From positions 1 through 64,000 of the forward strand of contig JAZJZX010000003.1 of assembly GCA_040389445.1 (NCBI GenBank): a stretch of 64,000 nt of DNA, given 5' to 3'. The position numbers and the translations under genes were made by a program. Under the pieces are notes generated by a model. That model saw only the letters and a program-made list of their open reading frames with translations, was not told the origin of the DNA and did no database searches. Of the stretch, positions 34,069-41,533 are shown one piece after another (position 1 is the first letter of the stretch; every line of letters starts with the position of its first letter). The stretch comes from UBA5189 sp040389445 (GTDB lineage Bacteria > Chloroflexota > Limnocylindria > Limnocylindrales > CSP1-4).

Positions 34069-34974
34069 ATGAACCGACAGATCCTCACCATCGGCGCACT
34101 TCTGGTCATCGTCGCCGCGGCCTGCGGTTCAGGCGGCCCGTCGCCCTCCCCGTCGCCGACCCCCGGTCCCGCCCGCTCGGTCACAGAGCTGAAGCTTGCC
34201 CTGATCTCGACCTACGGCAACCTCTGGTATTGCGATCGGGACTTCTATCCGATCCAGCGTCAGGACGAGATTCAGAGCGCGAAGGAGCGGTGGGCAGAGG
34301 TAACGGCTGATGCGGCCGCCTTCAAGGCCATCGCCGACGCCGCCTCCCTCGACCCGGCCGGGCCGTTCACGGACGACCAGCGCCTGACCCTCTATCGATC
34401 CTGGAAGGTCGTGCAGGCCATCGCCCTCGACCCGATCGGCAATGACACCTACCGCTTCGACTATCTGGCCCAGCCAAAGCCCGGCGGGGTCGACGGAACG
34501 CGAACCGCCGGCACCATCAGGACCGACGGGTCGATCGCGGTCGAGCAGCAGGCAGCCGCCACGGAACCCATCTGTCCGATCTGCCTCGCCCGGGGGACGC
34601 TGATCGAGACGCCGAACGGTGGCGTCGCGGTCGAGGATCTCCGGATCGGGGACCCGATCTGGACGCTTGGCGCGTCGGGTCACCGAATCGAGGGGACGGT
34701 CATCGCCCTCGGCTCGACCGTGGCACCGGTCAATCACCGGGTCGTCCATCTCGTCCTCGCCGATGGGCGCACCGTGACGGCGTCGCCCGGCCATCCCCTT
34801 GCTGACGGGCGACGCATCGGAGACCTTCGCGTGGGCGATTCGGTCGACGGTTCGGTCGTGGCCTCTGCGGACCTGCTCGCCTATGCCGGCCGGCGGACGT
34901 TCGATCTTGTCGTCGCCGGGCCGACCGGCACCTATCTCGTCGACGGTATCCCGCTGCGAAGCACCTTGCGCTGA
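34069..34974 (+). CDS. Lipoprotein with C-terminal Hint (hedgehog/intein-like) domain
   Basis: A 301-residue protein. Residues 1-19 are a lipoprotein signal (lipobox VAAAC), then a Ser/Pro-rich tether, an alpha-rich domain (about 35-165, no family recognised), and a Hint domain from about residue 180. The Hint part has CLARGTLIETPNGGVAVEDLRIGD (splicing-type N-terminal Cys and block A), then a SPGHPLADGRRIGDLRVGD block with the TxxH-like His, and a C-terminal TYLVDGIPL strand. The usual intein end (His-Asn plus nucleophile) is missing, so full splicing is unlikely; N-S acyl shift or cleavage is possible. Start ATG 34069 gives the signal peptide; an upstream ATG at 34018 is in frame. Confidence 0.8.
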   Translation: MNRQILTIGALLVIVAAACGSGGPSPSPSPTPGPARSVTELKLALISTYGNLWYCDRDFYPIQRQDEIQSAKERWAEVTADAAAFKAIADAASLDPAGPFTDDQRLTLYRSWKVVQAIALDPIGNDTYRFDYLAQPKPGGVDGTRTAGTIRTDGSIAVEQQAAATEPICPICLARGTLIETPNGGVAVEDLRIGDPIWTLGASGHRIEGTVIALGSTVAPVNHRVVHLVLADGRTVTASPGHPLADGRRIGDLRVGDSVDGSVVASADLLAYAGRRTFDLVVAGPTGTYLVDGIPLRSTLR

Positions 34975-35447
34975 TTCCCGGCGTAATGCTTGTCGGGTAT
35001 CGCCGGTGCATCGGCCAGGCCGGCCCGCGGCCCCCCGCGGGCTGAGTCCCCATAGGTGGTGTAACAGCGGACCGGTCGAGAACTCAATCGGCCACCGCGT
35101 CATCCTCGCGTCGTTGGAGTGAGTTCCCGACGCGGCCGAGCCGCCCGGACGATGCTCAGCCGGTTCCAGCGCGGCCGGTAGTGGTTCCTCCGCGGCAGCC
35201 GCCGCGGGTTGGTATACCTTCGAGACTGGATCTCCGGCATCCGCGCCCTCCTCGAAGGGCACGTTAGCCAGTCTCATCCTCACCGGGGAACTTCACGTAG
35301 CGGCGCCGAACAGACCGGGGATGTACTACTCTCGAGGCCCTCGGCGGCGGCGCTCAACGAGAGTTCGGGCCGCCGTTGATGCCCCGCCACTCCGCAAGGG
35401 GTGTATCGGGTCCACCGAGTAGGCTTGAGCAACAATTGGAGGCTCCA
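34975..35447. other. Gene-free stretch with strong hairpins
   Basis: No convincing gene is seen in these 473 bp. A perfect hairpin GCCCGCGG-CCCC-CCGCGGGC (35023-35042) lies about 50 bp after the Hint gene and may end its transcript. A second, CCGCGGC-AGCC-GCCGCGG, is at 35190-35207. Base composition drops after about 35210 towards the AT-richer exporter operon, so the island edge may lie in this gap. Promoter elements for the exporter operon should be here but none is clear. Confidence 0.6.
35023..35042 (+). terminator. Hairpin after the Hint-lipoprotein gene
   Basis: An 8-bp perfect GC stem (GCCCGCGG / CCGCGGGC) with a CCCC loop. There is no T-tract, so it would be an atypical terminator; the evidence is stem strength and position. 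Confidence 0.4.
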
Positions 35448-36491
35448 TTGAGAACGTGGGCAGCCGCGTTCGCCGGCTTTCTCATTCTGCTTCTGAGCCT
35501 TTTGGCTCTCCGCGGGTTGGCAAGGAGCGATCTGGCCGGTATCAGCACGACGCCACGAGCTGTAACGACCCTATCAACGATCGGCTCCCTGATCGACGAG
35601 ATCCAGGCCATCGCCGTTCCGACGTGGAAAGCACCAGATGTCCTTGTCGCGCCCGGATGGTCCGGCCTTATCACAGCGGTTGTCGTCCAAGCTGGAGACA
35701 TAGTTCGGACGGGCCAAACGGTGCTCGTTGTTGACGGCGTCACGCGCGTCGCGGCCGCCACGCCATTTCCCTTCTGGAGGGATTTGCGCCCCGGCGATGC
35801 CGGCCCGGACGTGAAGATGCTGCAATCGCTCATGACGGACCTCGGCTTCTACGGCGGTGCTGCCACCGGCCAGGTAGATAGAGCCACGTCCGATGCCGTC
35901 TCCAAATGGGGCAACTCACTTGGAGACACGACCGGCACCAGTCTCTTTGACCGTAGTTGGGTTATTTGGCTTCCGGTAGACGTCTTCAAGATCGAAAGGC
36001 TCGATGTTCAAACTGGAGCGTCGGCACCACCTCCCGGCGCAGCCATCGCAGTTGCTGCAGCGCAATTGCTCTCGGTGTCCCTACTTACACAGTCGGACGA
36101 ACCCGTTGGCATCACTGACCCAGCGGCATGGCAGGTACAACTCGGTTCGAGAGTCGCGGGCCTGGCGGCAAGCCAGCCAGTCCGGGTGCTCGAAGCCGAT
36201 CTCCAGCGGGTGGCCGATCAGTTCGACGCGGATGCCAAGACGACCCCGGCAGTCATCACGACGAAAACACCTCGCAGTGTCGTGGTCGTGCCCGCTTCCT
36301 CGGTGGGCAGCAACGCGGACGGCGGAACGTGTGTCTGGGTCCCGGGCGATGACGGATACATGCCCGTCCCGGTGAGGGTCGCCGGCGGGTCGTTCAACAC
36401 CGCCCAGCTCGCGAGTGGGCTGCCTGCGGCGAGTACGGTTCTGGTCAATCCAGGCGAGGTTCTTGCCAATCCGACATGTCCCTCGAGCTGA
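35448..36491 (+). CDS. MacA/HlyD-like periplasmic adaptor with peptidoglycan-binding domain
   Basis: A 347-residue membrane-anchored adaptor. A membrane segment spans about 5-25. A lipoyl-like half motif follows (APGWSGLITAVVVQAGDIVRTGQTVLVVDG, 68-97), interrupted by a PG_binding_1 domain (about 112-159, LRPGDAGPDVKMLQSLMTDLGFYGG...TSDAVSKW). The C-terminus is beta-rich (RSVVVVPASSV...MPVPVRVAGG), as in MacA-like proteins. It probably links the exporter to the cell wall. The start is a TTG at 35448 with a GGAGG site 5 bp upstream; in-frame ATG 35379 would add a non-conserved leader. Codons are less GC-biased than in flanking genes. The ATPase start lies inside its 3' end (16-bp overlap). Confidence 0.82.
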   Translation: MRTWAAAFAGFLILLLSLLALRGLARSDLAGISTTPRAVTTLSTIGSLIDEIQAIAVPTWKAPDVLVAPGWSGLITAVVVQAGDIVRTGQTVLVVDGVTRVAAATPFPFWRDLRPGDAGPDVKMLQSLMTDLGFYGGAATGQVDRATSDAVSKWGNSLGDTTGTSLFDRSWVIWLPVDVFKIERLDVQTGASAPPPGAAIAVAAAQLLSVSLLTQSDEPVGITDPAAWQVQLGSRVAGLAASQPVRVLEADLQRVADQFDADAKTTPAVITTKTPRSVVVVPASSVGSNADGGTCVWVPGDDGYMPVPVRVAGGSFNTAQLASGLPAASTVLVNPGEVLANPTCPSS

Positions 36492-37126
36492 CCCGCGTCG
36501 CGCACTGGTATCGGCCGGGGCAGGAGTTGCTTCGGAACATCTCGATCGTCTTCCGCGCCGGGACCACCACCGCGATCTCAGGTCCATCAGGTTCAGGGAA
36601 AACGACCCTTCTGAGCATCGCCGGGCTCCTTCAAGTCGCGCGGGAAGGCCTCGTGAGTCTTGATGGTCAGGCGATCACGGGCCGCAGACAGGCCGAACTC
36701 GCACGAGCGAAGATTTCGTGGATCTTCCAATCGGCAAATGTCCTGGGTCGGCGATCCGTGTTCGACAACGTCGCCTTGGGAGGCTTTGCTCGTGGGGCGG
36801 ATCGACGGATGCTCCGCAACGACATTGGTGCCTCACTCGAGAGGGTCGGACTAAGTGAATTCGGGGAGCGCCGGGCGGCGACGCTTTCAGGCGGTGAGTT
36901 GCAGCGACTCTCAATAGCTCGTGCGCTCGTCGGCCGTCCGCTCGTTGTGCTTGCCGACGAACCGACAGGTCAGCTTGACCGCGCCAACACCGAGCTAGTC
37001 GCAAGCTTACTCATCGGGTCGTTCGGTAATGAGGCCGCGGTCATCGTCGCGACCCACGATGAGCGGGTGGCAGCCGCGTGCACGCATCACTTTCGGCTCA
37101 TCGACGGGGCACTGCACAGCGCATGA
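36476..37126 (+). CDS. MacB/LolD-type ABC transporter ATP-binding protein
   Basis: A 216-residue ABC ATPase with Walker A SGPSGSGKTT, Q-loop WIFQSANVLG, signature TLSGGELQR, Walker B VVLADEPTGQLD and H-loop ATHDER. Size and sequence match ATPases that drive FtsX-fold mechanotransmission exporters (MacB, LolCDE and bacteriocin exporters). It overlaps the adaptor upstream by 16 bp and the permease downstream by 4 bp (ATGA), so the three are one operon. The substrate is inferred to be an exported peptide because of the linked secreted-protein unit. Confidence 0.9.
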   Translation: MSLELTRVAHWYRPGQELLRNISIVFRAGTTTAISGPSGSGKTTLLSIAGLLQVAREGLVSLDGQAITGRRQAELARAKISWIFQSANVLGRRSVFDNVALGGFARGADRRMLRNDIGASLERVGLSEFGERRAATLSGGELQRLSIARALVGRPLVVLADEPTGQLDRANTELVASLLIGSFGNEAAVIVATHDERVAAACTHHFRLIDGALHSA

Positions 37127-38199
37127 GCGGGGGCGAATGGCGACTCCGCGTGATTGTCAACGACGCCTCGCGAAATTTCGTGGCTCGCGGAGCAGCGTCC
37201 CTCGCGTGGTTGGTCCTGACCTCGCTCGTCCTTGGGACGATTGCCCTTGCAGAGCTTGAGGCAGTAGACCGCATACGCCGATTCGAGGCCGAGCGGGTCG
37301 CCGCGGGGGCGTACGTCTTCGTGGCTAGGAGCAACGATGGGCTCCTAGCGGGTCGCTGTGACAGTCTTCGAAGCGTGGACGCCGTTAGGGAGGCCGGGGG
37401 CATTTCTGAGGGAGCAATCGTCAACCTGCGATCAGCACCAGGGCTGTATTTTCAGTCGGGCTATGTTACTCCGGGTGCCCTGAACGTAATGTCAGGGACT
37501 GATGTTGGCCCGCTGACTCATCGAGGTTGGGTACTCGGGGCTGCTTCCGCCATGGAGCTGCGCGCTGCTCCGGGCTGGATCATCGACGTCGGCGCCGATC
37601 GCGAACAGGTCATACGCGTCGTCTCATTTGAGCGCCGGAATGTCGCGATCAATCGCTGGATGCTTCAGGTTGTCGGGCCAATCGGGTTGGTTGATGAATG
37701 CTGGGCCGAATTCGACCGCGCGACCGAGGGCGTCGGGCCGCTCCTTCTCGCTGCCTGGTTCGTAGGCGAACCGGGGCTCGAGGTCAAACGGCTGGTCTCG
37801 GCCGGCACGCTCTCGCGCGACCCGCGCGAGGAGCTGCTGAACAGGCCGCAACAGCACGGTTGGATACCTGGAGGGATGGGGCTCGCATCGGTCGCCTGGT
37901 TCGTGATCTTGTCGAGACGACGCGAGACTGCACTCTATACAGCGGTCGGCCTATCACGCCCCGGACTCGTCATGCTTGTAGGAGTGGAATTCCTACTGGT
38001 GGTTGGGGTGGCTTGGGTCGCGGGAATCCTCATTGCGACCGGTGTCATGTACGCGAGCGGCGCCACATTGTCCGGAGATCAGGTCCTGATGGGCGCCGTG
38101 ACGTCCGGCAGTGCGGCCCTACTGGCATCAATCTCTATTCCGATTCTCGTCGTGGTTGGGTCTGGGTCCGCGATCGCACAGGCGCTCAAGGAAACCTGA
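37123..38199 (+). CDS. FtsX/MacB-fold ABC permease
   Basis: A 358-residue permease. One membrane helix near the N-terminus (WLVLTSLVLGTIALAELEAV), a large extracytoplasmic domain (about 55-255) and three C-terminal helices (LASVAWFVIL, VMLVGVEFLLVVGVAWVAGILIA, SAALLASISIPILVVVGSG). This four-helix topology is that of MacB/FtsX proteins. The extracytoplasmic part has no family I recognise and contains two cysteines (AGRCDSL, VDECWAEF) that may pair. It is coupled to the ATPase and ends 40 bp before the convergent lipoprotein gene. Confidence 0.85.
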   Translation: MSGGEWRLRVIVNDASRNFVARGAASLAWLVLTSLVLGTIALAELEAVDRIRRFEAERVAAGAYVFVARSNDGLLAGRCDSLRSVDAVREAGGISEGAIVNLRSAPGLYFQSGYVTPGALNVMSGTDVGPLTHRGWVLGAASAMELRAAPGWIIDVGADREQVIRVVSFERRNVAINRWMLQVVGPIGLVDECWAEFDRATEGVGPLLLAAWFVGEPGLEVKRLVSAGTLSRDPREELLNRPQQHGWIPGGMGLASVAWFVILSRRRETALYTAVGLSRPGLVMLVGVEFLLVVGVAWVAGILIATGVMYASGATLSGDQVLMGAVTSGSAALLASISIPILVVVGSGSAIAQALKET

Positions 38200-38239
38200 T
38201 TCGTCGGCACCTTCGTCTGCTCGCAACTCGTCTGTTCCG

Positions 38240-38806
38240 TTACTGGGCGACGTCGACGCATTCTAGGTACGCGTCATGGGCAGCATCGCCGACTCCCGAC
38301 AGGGCGGACAACAATTCGGCGTTGTCGGCCGGCTCCTGCGGGACGTCGTATCCCTGCTCCGCCAGACACGCTGCGACTCGGGAGAGCAGCTGCCGCTCAC
38401 TATCGCCGGGGTTTAGGGCGACTCGCCACCCCTCCGCGACGTACTGGAAGTGCTCAACGTCGCACTTTGATACAACCGCGGCCGGATCCTCCGCCGCGGT
38501 GCCATCCGCGACAGACATGCCTTGGATCAGCCCGTCGTCATCGCGCTCCAGGGCCAGGATCACCACGCCCGCTGTTTCAATGCATGCCCGGTAGGCGAGA
38601 AAAGCGCGCTCGTACTCAGAGCGGTCAACGACGCCGTCTGTCAGGGCAATCCGCTGCTCCTCCGGAGCATCCGCCAGAATCGCGGGTAGCCGCTCGACCC
38701 ATGCCTCGCCATACGTGAGCGCATTGCGTTCCGATGGCGGGCTCGAACCGCATGCTCCGAGCGCGATCGCGAGTATCGCGCTAGCAACCAGACGCCATTC
38801 ACTCAC
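38240..38806 (-). CDS. Small lipoprotein of unknown function, paired with secreted peptide
   Basis: A 188-residue lipoprotein with lipobox ALGAC (Cys19). The mature part is mainly helical, acidic, and has four further cysteines (YRACIETAG, VSKCDVEHF, VAACLAEQG, YLECVDVAQ), consistent with two disulfides. I do not recognise a family. Its ATG overlaps the stop of the secreted-protein gene by 4 bp, so the two are made together. It converges on the exporter operon. An immunity-like or receptor role is a guess from the toxin-immunity type layout. Confidence 0.7.
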   Translation of the reverse strand: MSEWRLVASAILAIALGACGSSPPSERNALTYGEAWVERLPAILADAPEEQRIALTDGVVDRSEYERAFLAYRACIETAGVVILALERDDDGLIQGMSVADGTAAEDPAAVVSKCDVEHFQYVAEGWRVALNPGDSERQLLSRVAACLAEQGYDVPQEPADNAELLSALSGVGDAAHDAYLECVDVAQ

Positions 38807-39162
38807 GCCTTCGATTGACAGATCGCATTGCCGCAGGCGTACTGCCAGTAGATTGAGAGGATGTCGTAGGTCCGATTGATGTGGCTTGCGAGGTTCTGCT
38901 GCGGGCCGTAGATCGTGACCGCCCCAATGTCGGAGTCGTACCAGCGCAGGACGACCTGCACGTTGTCACAGCTGCTGAGCTCGATCGTTTCGCCTTCGGC
39001 GCTTTGATCCGAGTAGCCCGTGTGCTCCCACGACACGTCGCATGCGCCCTGAATGTTCGTGACCGTGCCCGAGTGGTAGTGGTTGATGTGGGAGGCGCCG
39101 GCCGCTGCTGGCAAAGCCAAGGCCAGGACCAGCGCACTCAGGGTGATGACGAGGCGACGCAT
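38803..39162 (-). CDS. Small secreted cysteine-containing protein (candidate exported peptide)
   Basis: A 119-residue protein with a clear Sec signal (MRRLVITLSALVLALALPAAAGA, cleavage about residue 23). The mature 96 residues contain four cysteines (41, 65, 110, 115), many aromatic residues, and a duplicated ASHIN motif (residues 23-27 and 92-96). No family is recognised; lactococcin 972-like bacteriocins share size and exporter type but I cannot match their motifs. A run of eight C (G on the coding strand, 39170-39177) lies at its ribosome site. It is followed, with ATGA overlap, by the lipoprotein gene. Confidence 0.72.
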   Translation of the reverse strand: MRRLVITLSALVLALALPAAAGASHINHYHSGTVTNIQGACDVSWEHTGYSDQSAEGETIELSSCDNVQVVLRWYDSDIGAVTIYGPQQNLASHINRTYDILSIYWQYACGNAICQSKA

Positions 39163-39169
39163 CTACTTA

Positions 39170-39272
39170 CCCCCCCCAACTGGGCCGCCGTCGGCGCCAC
39201 CTGCCGAAATTGTCGCGGCTTCCGTCGTGTGGTGGCCGCGTCCAATATAGGTCCCCGGTACGCGTCAGTAAA
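39170..39272 (-). promoter_or_regulatory. Promoter and G8 leader of the secreted-protein gene
   Basis: On the minus strand a -35-like TTTACT (39272-39267) and -10-like TATATT (39249-39244) are separated by 17 bp, matching sigma-70 at 4/6 and 5/6 positions. The predicted leader is about 75 nt. Its end carries a G8 tract just before the ATG, in the place of the ribosome-binding site, so slippage there could alter translation. Confidence 0.5.
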
Positions 39273-39299
39273 TAGGGCAAACGCCCTGAGTGACGTAGC

Positions 39300-40650
39300 G
39301 TTTCTTGTGGGCTTTCGAATCGAGGGGGCGTACAACTTCAGGTGGTTCCAACACCCCAAGGAGTACGCCCGATGCGAACTGTACCGGCCCTGACCGAGCG
39401 GACCGAGCGCGAACGGTGGCGCGAGGTCCGCGACGAGGACGACGTGTGGGGCGACCTGCGTCCCGAGCTGCTTGAGGCCGTCCGCTCGATCCTCACCACG
39501 ACGATGGAGGACGAGCTGGCAGCCGAATTGGTCGCCAGCCGCTACGAGCGGACGCCGTGGCGCCGTGACACCCGCAATGGCGCCTATCACCGGACCCTCG
39601 TGACCGAGCTCGGGGCGATCATCGACCTGCGCGTGCCCCGCCGGCGGCTCGTGCCGTACCGGCCCTCGTTCCTGGCCCGGGCGGCGCGCCGGACGCGCTG
39701 CGTCGATCGGGTCCTGCGCCAGGCCTTCCTGCGCGGGCTCTCGACCCGGGAGACGGCAGCCTTGGCCGAGACCCTCACCGGGGTGGCCCTGTCGGCGGCC
39801 GCGGTCAGCCGCCTGGCCCGCGACCTCGATGGTCAGGTCGCGGCCTTCCATCGCCGCCCAATCGCCTTTGCCGCCCGCTATCTGCTCGTGGATGGCCTGT
39901 GGGTGTCGGTCCGCGGCAGCGCCGGTCGCAGCCAGCGGCGAGTCGTCCTCGCCGCCTACGGGATCGACGAGGCGGGCCGTCGCGAACTGCTCGATTATCG
40001 TCAGGGCGCTTCCGAATCGGCCGTCGAGTGGACTCGCTTCCTGACGTCCCTCGTGACCCGGGGCCTCGATCCCGAGGCCATCCGCCTCGTCACGGCCGAC
40101 GGCGCCGGCGGGATCGCCGCCGCGGTCGCCGAGGTCTTTCCGATGGCCGACCTGCAGCGCTGCTGGACACACCGCATCCGGAACCTGCTGGGAGCGATAC
40201 CACTGGGCGAACGGCGGGCCTGTCTCGGTGGCCTGCGGGCGATCTATCGGGCCCGGACCCGGCGGGTCGCGGTGGCCGCCTACTGGCGCTGGGCGACGAC
40301 CTGGCGGACCCGTCACCCGGTTCTCGTCCGCCATCTCGAGCGCGACCTCGACGAGCTCCTCGCCGTGTTCGTCCTGCCCGAGCCGATCCGCCTCCACCTG
40401 CGGACCACGAACCTCATCGAGCGCGCCTTTCGCGACTCCGTCGACGGATCCGGCCGATGGGTGCACTCGCCGATCGCCGCTCAGCCGACCGGATCCTCTA
40501 CGGCCAGGTGCTTCGTCTCAACGAACTCCTGGTCCGCCGCCCCCTCGCGACATTCACACAAGAGACTTGACGTCACCAACGCCCTGTGCATCCCCACGTC
40601 CGTGCTGACGCGCCCAGCACAGCAGTGAGAGCCCACTCCATCAGGCTGGG
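39300..40650. mobile_element. IS256-family insertion sequence, ends not defined
   Basis: The transposase gene gives the family. I compared the flanks (about 39300-39371 and 40571-40650) for 20-40 bp inverted repeats and an 8-9 bp target duplication and found none convincing, so the ends given are approximate. The element sits between the secreted-protein promoter and a decayed Asp-box gene, at the edge of the AT-richer island. Confidence 0.55.
39372..40570 (+). pseudogene. IS256-family (mutator) transposase, frameshifted
   Basis: The DDE transposase reads intact from ATG 39372 (AAGGAG site upstream) through LLVDGLWVSV (first Asp), LVTADGAGGI (second Asp) and LRTTNLIERAF (Glu). At about 40438 the frame is lost. 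The expected continuation RRRIRPMGALADRRSADRI...YGQVLRLNELL is found in the -1 frame and ends at 40570. One missing base at the RDxLRR segment explains this; a programmed site is not evident because no slippery heptamer is present. Restored length would be about 399 residues, typical of IS256. The unrepaired frame runs on to 40628 with an unrelated tail. Confidence 0.85.
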
Positions 40651-40823
40651 GTTGTCAGAAGCCAGCAGTTGGAGGTGCTCGAGATGACGTCGTCGCGCCC
40701 AGGGCATGGTCGCCCAGCGCGATCCGCTCGATCTTCGAACAGCCCAGTTGCGAGACTGACGGGACGATTCGGCAGGCGCCACAGCTGGCTGTCCGGCGGG
40801 GTCGATCGGCGTCGCCGCCCGGC

Positions 40824-41442
40824 GCGTCAGATCGGCGCTACCTGGGTTTCGGTCGACCTACCCCACGGGGATGCCATTACGTTTATTACTCCCCAGGATG
40901 GGTGGCAGGCGGGAGGCGCGGTCGATCAAGGCCTCAACGTAACGCACGACGGAGGTAGCACGTGGACGGCCGTCCACGTCACGGTGCCGTCGGCCTATGA
41001 GGGTCACAGAATCAGCTTTGCCAATCCGACATTCTTCGGCGATCAGGGGATGCTTCCGGTATTCTTAGCATTCCGGGCGGCGGTCATCTCGTCGTGGGCT
41101 CCTATGTCAGCAACGACTGTGGCGTGAGTTGGAAGGCTGCCTCCTTTGTGGAGGCTTCGCCCGGCGGTTCCAGGGTTCCAATCGTCATCGAGGGACCCGG
41201 AGATTGGCTCGTGATGACAAGTTCGGGTCTTGAGAGATTGACGGACGGGGCCGCTCCGGCTTCTGTTGTCGGGTCCGGACTGGATCCACGTACGGTGACG
41301 TCGATGGTGATGAACGGGCCGGAACTGCTCGCGCTCACGGCACCAAGCTCGTGCGCGACGGGAAAGACCGACTGTCGCTTTTCGAACCAGCTGAATGCGT
41401 CGGAAGGACGGCGGCAGTACATGGACAGTCCTCTCGCCATAG
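40824..41442 (+). pseudogene. Decayed Asp-box / BNR (Ycf48-like) repeat gene
   Basis: Three Asp boxes (S/T-x-D-x-G-x-x-W) are visible: THDGGSTW at 40942, SNDCGVSW at 41109 and RKDGGSTW at 41401. The first and third are in one frame, the second in another, and a stop follows the third at 41440. At least two frameshifts (about 41065 and between 41350 and 41400) are therefore present. No signal peptide or start is found; the 5' part may have been removed by the adjacent insertion sequence. 40651-40823 and 41443-41533 show nothing else. Confidence 0.65.
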
Positions 41443-41533
41443 CCACGCGCGTTCCGTCGAACCGAAGGGGAGATCGTCCGTCGAGATTGGAGCGGGAAGA
41501 ATCGCGTGGGCTTTCATTCCAATTGAGTCGTGG

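Noticed and set aside
35050..35130. Possible remnant of a second insertion sequence in the gene-free stretch.
   Set aside because: GAACTCA and TGAGTTC form a 7-bp inverted repeat, but no transposase fragment or longer terminal repeat supports it.
38803..39162. Assignment of the small secreted protein to the lactococcin 972 bacteriocin family.
   Set aside because: Size, signal peptide and exporter type fit, but the conserved W/Y/H spacing of that family is not seen, and four cysteines are atypical.
39300..40650. Terminal inverted repeats and target-site duplication of the IS256-family element.
   Set aside because: Flanks share only short stretches (such as an ACGCCC) by eye; nothing reaches a credible 20-bp inverted repeat.
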